DNA of 64,000 nucleotides, taken from the NCBI RefSeq assembly GCF_002020355.1, contig NZ_MPZV01000001.1:124001-188000 (forward strand). The letters run 5' to 3'. Within the stretch, counting starts at the first letter, position 1; each line of letters starts with the position of its first letter. The stretch comes from Thioclava sediminum (GTDB lineage Bacteria > Pseudomonadota > Alphaproteobacteria > Rhodobacterales > Rhodobacteraceae). The position numbers and the translations under genes were made by a program. The notes beneath the pieces are model-generated. The model did no database searches. It saw only the letters and a program-made list of their open reading frames with translations, and was not told the DNA's origin. Of the stretch, positions 54,790 to 63,611 are shown in pieces.

Positions 54790-56211
54790 ATGGTTGGAAT
54801 TGGTACGGGCCTCGCACGGCTCGCGATGGTGGCGGTGCCGAGCGCACTTGGTGTGGCGGCGATCGTTTTTGCGGGCGATCTGAAATCTCTGCCCAGCCCG
54901 AGCGAGGCGAACCGCCCGGCAACGCTGGTGCGGGTGATCACGCTCGCGCCCATCGAGATGATCCCGCGCGTCACCGGCTATGGCACGGTCGCGCCGGTGC
55001 GCGAGTGGCGCGCCGTCGCCCGGATCGAGGGAGAGATCCGCGACATCGCCAAGCCGCTCGCGCCGGGCGATATCGTGGCGAAGGACACGCCGCTTTTCAC
55101 CATCGACGACAGCGATCTGAAGCTGCAGCGCGCCAGTCTCGAGGCGCAGGTCGCGGCCTCCAAGGTCAAGGATGAGACGGTGCGCACGAGCCTCGAACTG
55201 GCGCGCTCCGACCTTGCGCTGGCCCAGGACGAGCTCGACCGCCAGAAGACGCTGCACGATCTGGGCCGGATCACCCAGCCCCAGCTCGACGCGGCGCGCC
55301 GCCAGCAGCTGACCGCGCAGACCAAGGTGACCGATCTCGAAAGCCAGCTGAAGCTGAACGAGGCCGAACGCGAGGTGCTCGATACGCAGGCGGCGACGAT
55401 CGACCGTTCGATCGGGCTGTCGACGATCACCGCGCCCTTCGAGCTGCGGGTGAACGCGCTGGACGCGGATCTGGGCCAATATGTCAATCGCGGTCAGGTT
55501 CTGCTGAGTGGCGAAGGCGTCGCGGCGGTCGATATCTCGGCGCAATTCCCGATCGGGCGGATGGGCCCCCTGCTCCGGCTCGCGGGCGACGGCACCAAGG
55601 TCACCGATCTAAAGGCGCGCGTCACCCTGCCCGAACCCGAGCATCCCATTGTCTGGAAGGCCCGGGTCGAGCGGATGGGCGAAGCGATCGACGAGACCAC
55701 GCAAAGCGCGCCCGTCGTGGTGCGCGTCGACGATCCGCTGGGTCAGGCGCAGGCGGGCGAGCGCCCGCCCCTGCGGCGCAACATGGTGGTGGCGGTGGAA
55801 CTCGCCGCGCCGAAGCAGAGCCTGCTCGTCGTGCCCGCCGAGGCGGTCGCGGGCGGGAGTGCGATGGTGGTGTCGGAAGATGGCACGCTGGAGAAGCGCG
55901 CGGTGAAGACCAGCTTCGTCTCGGGCGATCTGGCGGTGATCGCGCAGGGCCTCAAGGCGGGCGACAAGCTGGTCGTCACCGATCCTTCGATCGCCGTGCC
56001 GGGCATGACGGTGAAAGCGACCGAGGATGAGGCGCGCAAGGCCGAGATTGCCGCCGAGGCGCTCGGCCAGACGGCCACCAGCCCGCAACCGGGCAGCGGT
56101 GGCGGTGGCGGTGGCGGCGGAGGTGGCGGCGGCGGCAAGGGCACCGCGCCCGAAGGCGACGCCGCACCCAGCGGAGACAGCGCCGCCAAACCCGCGGGAG
56201 ATGCGCAATGA
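54790..56211 (+). CDS. RND efflux periplasmic adaptor (MFP)
   Basis: 473 residues. N-terminal membrane segment/anchor (residues ~5-28), then the lipoyl halves (RVTGYGTVAPVREWRAVARIEGEI and LSTITAPFELRV) flanking a coiled-coil hairpin (about 110-220), beta-barrel and membrane-proximal parts (LLVVPAEAVAGGSAMVV). Near the end a run of about 14 glycines, interrupted once by a serine at its start, links to a charged Ala/Pro tail. Links pump and outer-membrane channel. The ATG at 54790 has AGAGGGA upstream; a longer frame to 54601 has no sensible start. Overlaps the pump gene by four bases. Confidence 0.92.
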   Translation: MVGIGTGLARLAMVAVPSALGVAAIVFAGDLKSLPSPSEANRPATLVRVITLAPIEMIPRVTGYGTVAPVREWRAVARIEGEIRDIAKPLAPGDIVAKDTPLFTIDDSDLKLQRASLEAQVAASKVKDETVRTSLELARSDLALAQDELDRQKTLHDLGRITQPQLDAARRQQLTAQTKVTDLESQLKLNEAEREVLDTQAATIDRSIGLSTITAPFELRVNALDADLGQYVNRGQVLLSGEGVAAVDISAQFPIGRMGPLLRLAGDGTKVTDLKARVTLPEPEHPIVWKARVERMGEAIDETTQSAPVVVRVDDPLGQAQAGERPPLRRNMVVAVELAAPKQSLLVVPAEAVAGGSAMVVSEDGTLEKRAVKTSFVSGDLAVIAQGLKAGDKLVVTDPSIAVPGMTVKATEDEARKAEIAAEALGQTATSPQPGSGGGGGGGGGGGGGKGTAPEGDAAPSGDSAAKPAGDAQ

Positions 56212-59200
56212 TAGCGCTTTTTGCTGGTCATCGCACGGCGGCCAATATCGCGATGATCGCGATTGCGGGCCTCGGGTTGATGGCGCTGCCGAGCCTGCAG
56301 CGCGACACTTTCCCCGCCACGCCACCCTCGGATGTCTCGGTCCGCATCACCTATCCCGGCGCCGCGCCTTCGGAGGTCGAGACCGGCATCTGCACCGTGA
56401 CCGATCCGGTTCTGACTCGGGTCGAGAACCTTGCGAAACTGACCTGTCTTGCGCGCGACAACAGCGCCCAGATCACCGCCGAGATGATCGAGGGTGCGGA
56501 CATGACGCGCTTCTACAACGACATCAAGGATGCGGTGGACGGGATCAATTCCTTCCCCGACAAGGCCGACGATCCGGTGGTGCAGATCGTCGAGCGCACC
56601 GCCTCGGTCTCGTCGGTGGCGGTGACCGGGCCGGACGATCCGGCGGTGCTCTACGCCTATGCCCAAAGCTTCGCCGATCAGCTCCGTGCCGATCCGGCAA
56701 TCTCGCTGGTCTCGGTGAACGGCTTTTCCGACCGCGAGATCGCGATCGAATTCGACCGCGCCGCGCTCGAACGCTTCGGGCTCGACATGGGCTCTGTCGG
56801 TGCGACGCTGGCGCGCTACAGCCTCGACATGCCCGCGGGCTCGCTCGAAGGGCGCTCCGGCGAGGTGGCGATCCGCTTCCTCGGCGAGAGGCGCACGCCT
56901 GCCGAGCTTGCGCAGATCCCGATTGCGGGCAGTGCCGCGGGCGGCGAGGTGCGCTTGGGCGATGTCGCGACGATCCGCGAAGGCTTCGCCGATCCCTCGC
57001 AGGCCACCTATTTCGACGGCAAGCGCGCCGCCATCGTCTCGGTCCAGAAGACCGCCTCGCAGGATGCGCTGCGGGTGCGGGCCGCACTCGATCGCGAGAT
57101 GGCACAGGCGCAGGCCGAGGCGCCGGGCAATATCCAGCTCGCGATCTCGGCGGATTCCACGCGCAACATCGTCGAGCGCCTGCGCATCATCGGAGTTAAC
57201 GGCTTGCAGGGTCTGATCCTCGTGCTCGTCGCGATGTGGCTGTTCTTCGGGCTGCGCATGTCCTTCTGGGTCGCGATGGGCCTGCCGATCAGCTTCCTCG
57301 GCGCGATCTTCGCGATGCAGTTCCTCGGCTACACGATCAACATGATGACGATGGTGGCGCTGTTGGTCGCCACCGGGCTGTTGATGGACGATGCCATCGT
57401 GATCTCGGAAAACATCGTGCGCAGGCGACAAACGGGAGAGCCCGCCCGCGTCGCCGCCGTCAAAGGCACGATGCAGGTCTTTCCCGGCGTTCTGGCGTCT
57501 TTCCTGACGACCGCGATGGTGATCGGGCCGCTCAGCTTCCTGACCGGCAATATCGGCGCGCTGCTGAAATACATCCCGATCGTGCTGCTGATCACGCTGA
57601 CGGTCAGCCTGATCGAAGCCTTCCTGATCCTGCCCGCCCATATGCGCCACTCGCTGAAACACGACATGCGCCCCGGCCCCGTGCAACGCGCGGTCAACGG
57701 CGTCTTCGAGCGGCTGCGCGACCGTGTCATCGTCCCGCTTGCCGGGGTCGCTCTTCGCTGGCGCTATCTGACGCTTGGGCTTGCGATCTTGCTCGTTTCG
57801 CTTTCCGTGGCGCCCTTCACCGGGGGCTTCCTGAAATACCAGAGCTTCCCGACGCTGGAGAGCGACACGGTCGAGGCGCGGCTTCTGCTGCCCGCGGGCG
57901 CGCCGCTCTCGCTGACCGAGGCGCGGGTGAGCAAGGTCGTCAAGGCGCTCAAGGAGATGGATGCCGAGCTGAGCCCCGCTCAGCCGGACGGCCAGCCCCT
58001 CGTCAGAAGCTACACCATCACCTATGGCAGCAATGCCGACAGCCCGACCACGGGGCCGAACATGGCCACGGTGAGCGCCTCGCTGCTGCCTGCCGGGACG
58101 CGCACCACCGATGTCGGCACGGTGCTCGACCGCTGGAAGCAGCTGGTCGGCAAGATGCCCGACATGGCCGCCTTCCGGATCACCGACAAGGAGCGCGGTG
58201 CGGGAGGCAAGCCGATCGATCTGCTCGTCACCGGCCCGGATCTTGGCGAACTGGCAACCACCGCGCGCGAACTGCGCCGCTTCTTCCGCGGCTTCGACGG
58301 GGTGCGCGATGTGACCTTCGATCTGCAGCCGGGCAAGCCCGAGCTGGTGGTGCGGATGAAACCGGCGGTGGCGAACCTGCTGGGCGTGACGCCTGCTGCG
58401 CTGGCGGGTGAGCTACGCGCGGCCTTCCGTGGCGACAGCGCCGTCAGCTTCGCCGATGCGCGCGGTCAGGTCGATATCGTGGCCCGGCTCGCGCCCTCCG
58501 AGCGGCGCGCTATCGGCGATGTTCTCGCGCTGCGGGTGCCCGGCAAGAACGGCGCGCTGGTGCCGCTCTCGGCCGTGGCGACGGTCAGCGAGACACGCGG
58601 CTACACCACGATCACCCATGTGAACGGGCAACGCGCGGTCTCGGTGCAGGGCACGATCGACCCGACGCGGGCCAATTCGCGCGAGCTGATGGCGGCGATG
58701 CGGGCCGATTACCTGCCCGAACTGGCGCAAAAGCGGCCCGACGTGAAGGTGCAGGTTCTGGGCGAAGAACAGGACACCGCGACCACCGGGGCGTCGCTCG
58801 TGCGTTTCATGACGGCGGGGGCAATCGGGGTCTATCTGTTGCTGGCCTTCTACATGGGCAGCTTCATCCGCCCCATCGCGGTGATCGCGACGATCCCGCT
58901 CAGCCTGATCGGCGTGATGTGGGGGCATGTGCTGCTTGGCCTTCCGCTCTCACTGCCGAGCCTCGTGGGGCTGGCGACGCTGGCGGGCGTGGTGGTGAAC
59001 GACGCGATCCTGCTCGACGCGTTCATCGGCGAGCGACGTGCGACCGGCACCCCGATGCTCGAGGCCGGGAAGGAGGCCGTGCGCGACCGCTTCCGCGCGA
59101 TCTTCCTGACCTCGCTGACGACGGTGGTCGGGCTTGGCCCGCTTTTGCTGGAGACCTCGACGCAGGCGCAATTCCTGCGCCCGATCGTGGCGAGCCTCGC

Positions 59201-59351
59201 CTTCGGTCTGAGCGCGGCCACGGTGCTGTCGCTCTTCGTGACCCCGGCGATCCTCGCCGTGCTGGAGGATTTCGGCATCCGAACCGCCGATCCAGAGCCC
59301 GAGGAGACGGCCCCCTCTGTCGAGCACCCCGCCGACGCCCTGCGCGTCTGA
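56208..59351 (+). CDS. RND efflux pump, inner-membrane subunit
   Basis: 1047 residues, 12 membrane segments in two halves of the AcrB/HAE-1 or related family. LLMDDAIVISENIVRR (proton-relay aspartates in TM4) and GLATLAGVVVNDAILLDAFI (TM10 region) are visible, as are porter-domain halves starting TYPGAAPSEVETGICTVTDP. Exports toxic organic compounds by proton exchange; substrate unknown. No TolC-type gene or TetR regulator is adjacent. Confidence 0.94.
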   Translation: MIALFAGHRTAANIAMIAIAGLGLMALPSLQRDTFPATPPSDVSVRITYPGAAPSEVETGICTVTDPVLTRVENLAKLTCLARDNSAQITAEMIEGADMTRFYNDIKDAVDGINSFPDKADDPVVQIVERTASVSSVAVTGPDDPAVLYAYAQSFADQLRADPAISLVSVNGFSDREIAIEFDRAALERFGLDMGSVGATLARYSLDMPAGSLEGRSGEVAIRFLGERRTPAELAQIPIAGSAAGGEVRLGDVATIREGFADPSQATYFDGKRAAIVSVQKTASQDALRVRAALDREMAQAQAEAPGNIQLAISADSTRNIVERLRIIGVNGLQGLILVLVAMWLFFGLRMSFWVAMGLPISFLGAIFAMQFLGYTINMMTMVALLVATGLLMDDAIVISENIVRRRQTGEPARVAAVKGTMQVFPGVLASFLTTAMVIGPLSFLTGNIGALLKYIPIVLLITLTVSLIEAFLILPAHMRHSLKHDMRPGPVQRAVNGVFERLRDRVIVPLAGVALRWRYLTLGLAILLVSLSVAPFTGGFLKYQSFPTLESDTVEARLLLPAGAPLSLTEARVSKVVKALKEMDAELSPAQPDGQPLVRSYTITYGSNADSPTTGPNMATVSASLLPAGTRTTDVGTVLDRWKQLVGKMPDMAAFRITDKERGAGGKPIDLLVTGPDLGELATTARELRRFFRGFDGVRDVTFDLQPGKPELVVRMKPAVANLLGVTPAALAGELRAAFRGDSAVSFADARGQVDIVARLAPSERRAIGDVLALRVPGKNGALVPLSAVATVSETRGYTTITHVNGQRAVSVQGTIDPTRANSRELMAAMRADYLPELAQKRPDVKVQVLGEEQDTATTGASLVRFMTAGAIGVYLLLAFYMGSFIRPIAVIATIPLSLIGVMWGHVLLGLPLSLPSLVGLATLAGVVVNDAILLDAFIGERRATGTPMLEAGKEAVRDRFRAIFLTSLTTVVGLGPLLLETSTQAQFLRPIVASLAFGLSAATVLSLFVTPAILAVLEDFGIRTADPEPEETAPSVEHPADALRV

Positions 59352-59376
59352 CCGAGGTCTTCGCCCGATCTGGTTC

Positions 59377-59401
59377 GGAGAGCGTCGGCCTGACGCTCTC
59401 C
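59377..59401 (+). terminator. Hairpin after the RND pump gene
   Basis: GGAGAGCGTC (59377-59386) pairs with GACGCTCTCC (59392-59401), 10 pairs with a five-base loop, 25 bases beyond the pump stop. No T-run follows, so termination efficiency is uncertain. Confidence 0.55.
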
Positions 59402-59564
59402 GCCTGGAGGGTACCACCGCCGCTTCGGCTTTGTGACGTCATCCCCCCTTGCAATCCGCACCTCGGTGCCCGGACTATCGCTGTGATTGCCGGGGAAGAC
59501 GCGACACCCGACGGACGCGCGCGGTACTCCGCAAATGCGACAGAAATCGAGGAGGAGACTACCC

Positions 59565-61013
59565 ATGAAAGAGATCGGAATGCTGCTGGACGGGGCCTCC
59601 GCCCCTGCCGCCTCGGGCGCAAGTTTCGACCGGATCGATCCCGTGACCGGAGAGGTCGCCACCCGCGCCGCTGCGGCCGGTCGTGACGATGTCGAAACCG
59701 TCGTGGCCTCTGCCGCGCGCGCCTTTCCCGGCTGGTCCGCAACCGGGCCGAACGGGCGGCGCAAGATCCTGTTGAAAGCCGCTGACGTGATGGAGGCGCG
59801 CGCCGACGACTTCATTCAGGCGATGATCACCGAGACCGGCGCGACCGGGCCCTGGGCCGGGTTCAACGTCCATCTCGCCGCGGGCATGATCCGCGAAGCG
59901 GCGGCGATGACGACACAGATCGGCGGCGAGATCATCCCCTCCGACAAGCCCGGCACGATGGCGATGGGCGTCGCGCGCGCCAAGGGCGTCTGCCTCGGCA
60001 TCGCGCCGTGGAACGCGCCCGTCATTCTCGGCACGCGGGCGGTCGCGATGGCGCTTGCCTGCGGCAATACCGTGGTGCTGAAAGCGTCCGAGATGTGCCC
60101 CGCGACGCATCGCCTGATCGGGGAATGTTTCGCGGAAGCGGGACTTCCCGAGGGCGCGCTCAACGTGGTGACCAACGCCCCCGAGGACGCGGCCGATGTC
60201 GTCGAGGCGCTCATCGCGCATCCCGCGGTCAAGCATGTGAACTTCACCGGCTCTTCCGCCGTCGGCCGGATCATCGGACGGCTTACGGGCGAGCATCTGA
60301 AGCCCTCGCTGCTGGAGCTGGGCGGCAAAGCGCCGCTAATCGTGCTCGACGATGCCGATCTCGACGGGGCGGTGAATGCCGCGATTTTCGGCGCCTTCAT
60401 GAACCAAGGCCAGATCTGCATGTCGACCGAGCGGATCATCGTCGACGAGAAAGTGGCCGATGCCTTCGTCGAGAAGCTCGCCGCACGTGCCAGTGCCCTG
60501 CCCGCGGGCGATCCCCGTGGCGATGTGGCGCTGGGGGCGCTTGTCTCCGAAGCGGCGGCCGAGAAGATGGATGCGCTGATCGCCGATGCGACCGGGAAAG
60601 GCGCGAAGCTGGTCGCCGGTGGGTCGCGCGAAGGCACGATCGTTGCGGCGACGCTGCTCGACGGGGTCTCGGAAGACATGCGCATCTATGCCGAGGAAAG
60701 CTTCGGCCCGGTCAAATCGATCATCCGCGTGAAGGGCGACGAAGAGGCATTGAAAGTGGCCAATGACACCGAATACGGGCTGTCGAGCGCGATCTTCAGC
60801 GCCGATGTCTCGCGCGCGATGGCGCTGGCGAACCGGCTCGAAACCGGGATCTGCCATATCAACGGCCCAACGGTGGGCGACGAGCCGCAGATGCCCTTCG
60901 GCGGGGTCAAGGCCTCGGGCTACGGGCGGTTCGGCGGGCGCGCGGCCATTGCCGAATTTACCGATCTGCGCTGGATCACCGTCGAGGACCCCAAGCAGCA
61001 TTACCCGATCTGA
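59565..61013 (+). CDS. NAD(P)-dependent aldehyde dehydrogenase (vanillin/salicylaldehyde type)
   Basis: 482 residues. Catalytic Cys in NQGQICMS, general-base Glu in LELGGKAPLIV, cofactor segment NFTGSSAVGRIIG, and IAPWNAPVIL. The pattern is closest to aromatic-aldehyde dehydrogenases such as salicylaldehyde or vanillin dehydrogenase, oxidising an aldehyde to the acid. The ATG at 59565 has GGAGGAG upstream. It stands alone; the SDR gene faces it. Confidence 0.9.
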   Translation: MKEIGMLLDGASAPAASGASFDRIDPVTGEVATRAAAAGRDDVETVVASAARAFPGWSATGPNGRRKILLKAADVMEARADDFIQAMITETGATGPWAGFNVHLAAGMIREAAAMTTQIGGEIIPSDKPGTMAMGVARAKGVCLGIAPWNAPVILGTRAVAMALACGNTVVLKASEMCPATHRLIGECFAEAGLPEGALNVVTNAPEDAADVVEALIAHPAVKHVNFTGSSAVGRIIGRLTGEHLKPSLLELGGKAPLIVLDDADLDGAVNAAIFGAFMNQGQICMSTERIIVDEKVADAFVEKLAARASALPAGDPRGDVALGALVSEAAAEKMDALIADATGKGAKLVAGGSREGTIVAATLLDGVSEDMRIYAEESFGPVKSIIRVKGDEEALKVANDTEYGLSSAIFSADVSRAMALANRLETGICHINGPTVGDEPQMPFGGVKASGYGRFGGRAAIAEFTDLRWITVEDPKQHYPI

Positions 61014-61040
61014 GCCGGGCTCTCAGAGGGTCGAAACAGC

Positions 61041-61070
61041 AAGGAGCCGACCCCGATGGGCCGGCTCCTT
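61041..61070. terminator. Terminator between convergent ALDH and SDR genes
   Basis: AAGGAGCCG (61041-61049) pairs with CGGCTCCTT (61062-61070), followed by TTC on the + strand. Likely ends the aldehyde dehydrogenase transcript and may serve both directions. Confidence 0.75.
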
Positions 61071-61106
61071 TCAATGTCGGTCCGCCGCAGACGCGGCCCG
61101 CCCCGA

Positions 61107-61790
61107 TCAGTCCGTCTTCGGTTTGGGATAGACCGGCAGATGCGGGATCAGAACGTGATCGGGCTGATCGATCGCGAAGAGGAAGGCGCGCGCGACATCG
61201 TCGGGGCGCAGCGCGTCGGGCTTTGCCTCGTCGAAGAACGGCGTGTCGACCATGCCCGGATGCAGGCAAGTGACGCGGCCGCCTGCCGCGCCAAGTTCCT
61301 CGCCGAGATTGTCGGCATAGCCGCGGATGAACCACTTCGTCGCCGAATAGACCGAGCCGAACATCGCGCCCTGAGACGCCTTCGAACCGGTCAGCACCAT
61401 ATGCCCTTTCGAGGCGCGCAGATGCGGCAGCGTGAATTTCGCGGTGTAGGTCACGGCGAGGCAGTTCACCTCGATCATCTTCTGGAAGCTCTCGACCGAT
61501 CCGGCCTCGGTCCCGCGCGCCGAGGCGCCGACGCCCGCATTGGCCAGCACGACGTCGAGACGACCGTAATGCTCGACCGCGCGCGCGACCATGCGTTCCT
61601 GAGCGTCGGGGTCGGTGACATCCGTGGGCAGCGCGAGGGCGTTGTCTTCGCCCAGATCCTTGACGAGCGCTTCGAGTTTCTCCTCGGACCGTGCGGCCAG
61701 AGCCACCTTGTGACCCGCTTCGACCGCATGGCGCGCGCAGCTCTCGCCGATCCCGGTGGAGGCGCCGGTGATGAGAATGATTTTCGACAT
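61107..61790 (-). CDS. Short-chain dehydrogenase/reductase
   Basis: 227 residues, classical SDR. Cofactor loop TGASTGIGESCARH, NAG in VLANAGVGAS, catalytic YSATK with Ser in LTGSKASQG. NADP preference is suggested by the Arg in LAARSEEK. Substrate unknown. The ATG at 61790 has GAGG upstream. Lies behind the DJ-1/PfpI gene on the same strand, separated by a terminator. Confidence 0.92.
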   Translation of the reverse strand: MSKIILITGASTGIGESCARHAVEAGHKVALAARSEEKLEALVKDLGEDNALALPTDVTDPDAQERMVARAVEHYGRLDVVLANAGVGASARGTEAGSVESFQKMIEVNCLAVTYTAKFTLPHLRASKGHMVLTGSKASQGAMFGSVYSATKWFIRGYADNLGEELGAAGGRVTCLHPGMVDTPFFDEAKPDALRPDDVARAFLFAIDQPDHVLIPHLPVYPKPKTD

Positions 61791-61820
61791 GTCAGCCTCT
61801 CTGAATTGTGGGAACGAAGA

Positions 61821-61847
61821 AGGCGCCACCCGGACTGGGCGGCGCCT
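61821..61847 (-). terminator. Terminator after the DJ-1/PfpI gene
   Basis: AGGCGCC (61821-61827) pairs with GGCGCCT (61841-61847); on the minus strand TTCTTCGTT follows. Eight bases beyond the stop of the gene at 61855. Confidence 0.75.
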
Positions 61848-61854
61848 CTCGATA

Positions 61855-62538
61855 TCAGCCCAGCAGGGCCAGAACTTCTTTCGCAGCCGCCTCGGACGAC
61901 GCCGGGTTCTGGCCGGTCACCAGACGCCCATCGGCCACCGCATGGGGCTGCCAGTCGTCGACGCTCTCGAACTTCGCGCCAAGCTCGCGCAGGCGGGTTT
62001 CCAGCAGGAAGGGCACCGCGTCTGCAAGACCCACGCCGCGCTCTTCGCTATCGGTGAAGGCCGAAACCTTGCGGCCTTTCACGATGGAGTCGCCGTTCTT
62101 GTCCTTCACCTTGTCGAAGGCTGCGGGGCCGTGGCAGACCGAGGCGACGATCTTGCCGCCGTCCCAAGCCGTGCTGATCGCCTTCGCGGAGATGTCGCTC
62201 TCGGCGAGGTCATACATCGCGCCGTGGCCGCCGGGGATGTAGAGCGCATCATAGGAAGTGATGTCCTCGTCCTCGATCCGCGACGGGTTCTCCAGAACCG
62301 CTTTGGCGTCGGCGTCATCCCGGAAGCGCGTCACCGAGGCCGGCGCGTCATCGCCGGTCACGTCGGAATTCGGGTCGATCGGGATCGCGCGACCGCCGAT
62401 GGTCGCCACTTTCACCTCGTGGCCTGCGTCGAGGAAGGCGTAATAGGGCGTCGCCAGTTCCTCATACCAAACGCCGGTCTTTTTGCCGGTGTCGCCCAGA
62501 GCGTCGGCTGCGGTCGAAAGAATAAGAATACGTGCCAT
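61855..62538 (-). CDS. DJ-1/PfpI-family protein (class I glutamine amidotransferase-like)
   Basis: 227 residues. Nucleophile cysteine in ASVCHGPAAF, elbow YIPGGHGAMYDL. The size and the inserted segment KVKDKNGDSIVKGRKVSAFTDSEE place it with the Hsp31-like/non-peptidase group, several of which act as glyoxalase III or deglycase and protect against reactive aldehydes. The ATG at 62538 has AGGAGG eight bases upstream. Divergent from a LysR gene that may control it. Confidence 0.9.
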   Translation of the reverse strand: MARILILSTAADALGDTGKKTGVWYEELATPYYAFLDAGHEVKVATIGGRAIPIDPNSDVTGDDAPASVTRFRDDADAKAVLENPSRIEDEDITSYDALYIPGGHGAMYDLAESDISAKAISTAWDGGKIVASVCHGPAAFDKVKDKNGDSIVKGRKVSAFTDSEERGVGLADAVPFLLETRLRELGAKFESVDDWQPHAVADGRLVTGQNPASSEAAAKEVLALLG

Positions 62539-62681
62539 GGGTTTGGCCTCCTTCGTCATGAATGTGAGGGCATTTCCGGCCCTGTTCGCTTCGAGCCGTC
62601 AACGCGTCCCAACAGAGATAGGTTGCGTTCGCTGATCGAGAAATTGATGCAGACAACGTCAGAAATCGATATTCCGGAGAT

Positions 62682-63590
62682 ATGACACCCGACGTATCGC
62701 TTCTGCGCGTATTCCATGCGGTCATGGAAGAACGCAATGTCACCGCCGCGGCCCAGCGGCTCGGCCAATCCCAGAGCACCGTGAGCGCGGCGCTGTCACG
62801 TCTGCGTGCGGCGCTTGGCGACGAGCTGTTCCTGCGCGCCCGCTACGGCGTGGAGCCCACCGAGAAGGCGCTCGAGATCGCGCCCGACATCGCCGCCGGG
62901 CTAGAGCGGCTGGAACAGGCTTTCCGCGCCGCAGAGCCCTTCGACCCCGCGCGCACCACGCGCCGCTTCCGGCTGTTGCTGGGGCCCTATGCCGAGATCG
63001 TTCTCGCGCCAGAACTCGCGGCGGCCTTTGCCGACAGGGCCCCGTCGGCTCGTCTCGAAATCTCGCCTATCGGGCCAGATCTGGACCCCCGCGCGCTTGC
63101 CGGGCGGGCCTTCGATCTGGCGGTCGGGCGGTTCGACTCCCCGCCCGAGGATCTCGTGGTCTCCGACCTGTTCGAGGACGGGTTCCGCTGTATCGTGGCC
63201 CCACAGGCTTTACCCGAGGGCGCGTCGCTCGACCGGAACCTCTATGAGACGTTGCCGCATGTCGTCGTCGCCCCGCCCGGCAAGTGGCGCACCGGAGTTC
63301 ACAAACGCACCGAGGCGACAGGTTTGCACCGGAACACGGCTGTCGTGGTCACGCATTTCCTGACCGCCGCACCTGCGGTGGCTCGGCTGGGCGGGATTGC
63401 CACGGTGCCCGCGCGGGTCGCCGCGATGACCGCCGGACCTTATGGCTTGCGCGATGTTCCCGTGCCGGTCGACCTCGGCACCTTTCCCAGCCAGATCGCC
63501 TGGCACCCGCATCTGCGCCGGGATCAGGGTCATGTCTGGCTGCGCGAGCTGATCCGCGAATTGGTCGCCGAGTTTACGACGCCGGGCTGA
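62682..63590 (+). CDS. LysR-family regulator
   Basis: 302 residues. N-terminal winged helix MTPDVSLLRVFHAVMEERN, then AAQRLGQSQSTVSAALSRLR; periplasmic-binding-like effector domain from about 90, of the NodD-like subgroup (RRFRLLLGPYAEIVL, WHPHLRRDQGHVWLREL). Divergent from the DJ-1/PfpI gene over 143 bases, where an ATAT-TCCGGAG-ATAT repeat just before the ATG could be an operator. The ribosome site is very close to the ATG. Confidence 0.92.
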   Translation: MTPDVSLLRVFHAVMEERNVTAAAQRLGQSQSTVSAALSRLRAALGDELFLRARYGVEPTEKALEIAPDIAAGLERLEQAFRAAEPFDPARTTRRFRLLLGPYAEIVLAPELAAAFADRAPSARLEISPIGPDLDPRALAGRAFDLAVGRFDSPPEDLVVSDLFEDGFRCIVAPQALPEGASLDRNLYETLPHVVVAPPGKWRTGVHKRTEATGLHRNTAVVVTHFLTAAPAVARLGGIATVPARVAAMTAGPYGLRDVPVPVDLGTFPSQIAWHPHLRRDQGHVWLRELIRELVAEFTTPG

Positions 63591-63611
63591 CGGCTGCGCA
63601 AAGACCTACGT

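Noticed and set aside
56090-56211. Frameshift at the poly-glycine run of the RND adaptor
   Set aside because: The frame continues cleanly into a charged tail and ends in a four-base overlap with the pump start, the usual arrangement for this pair.
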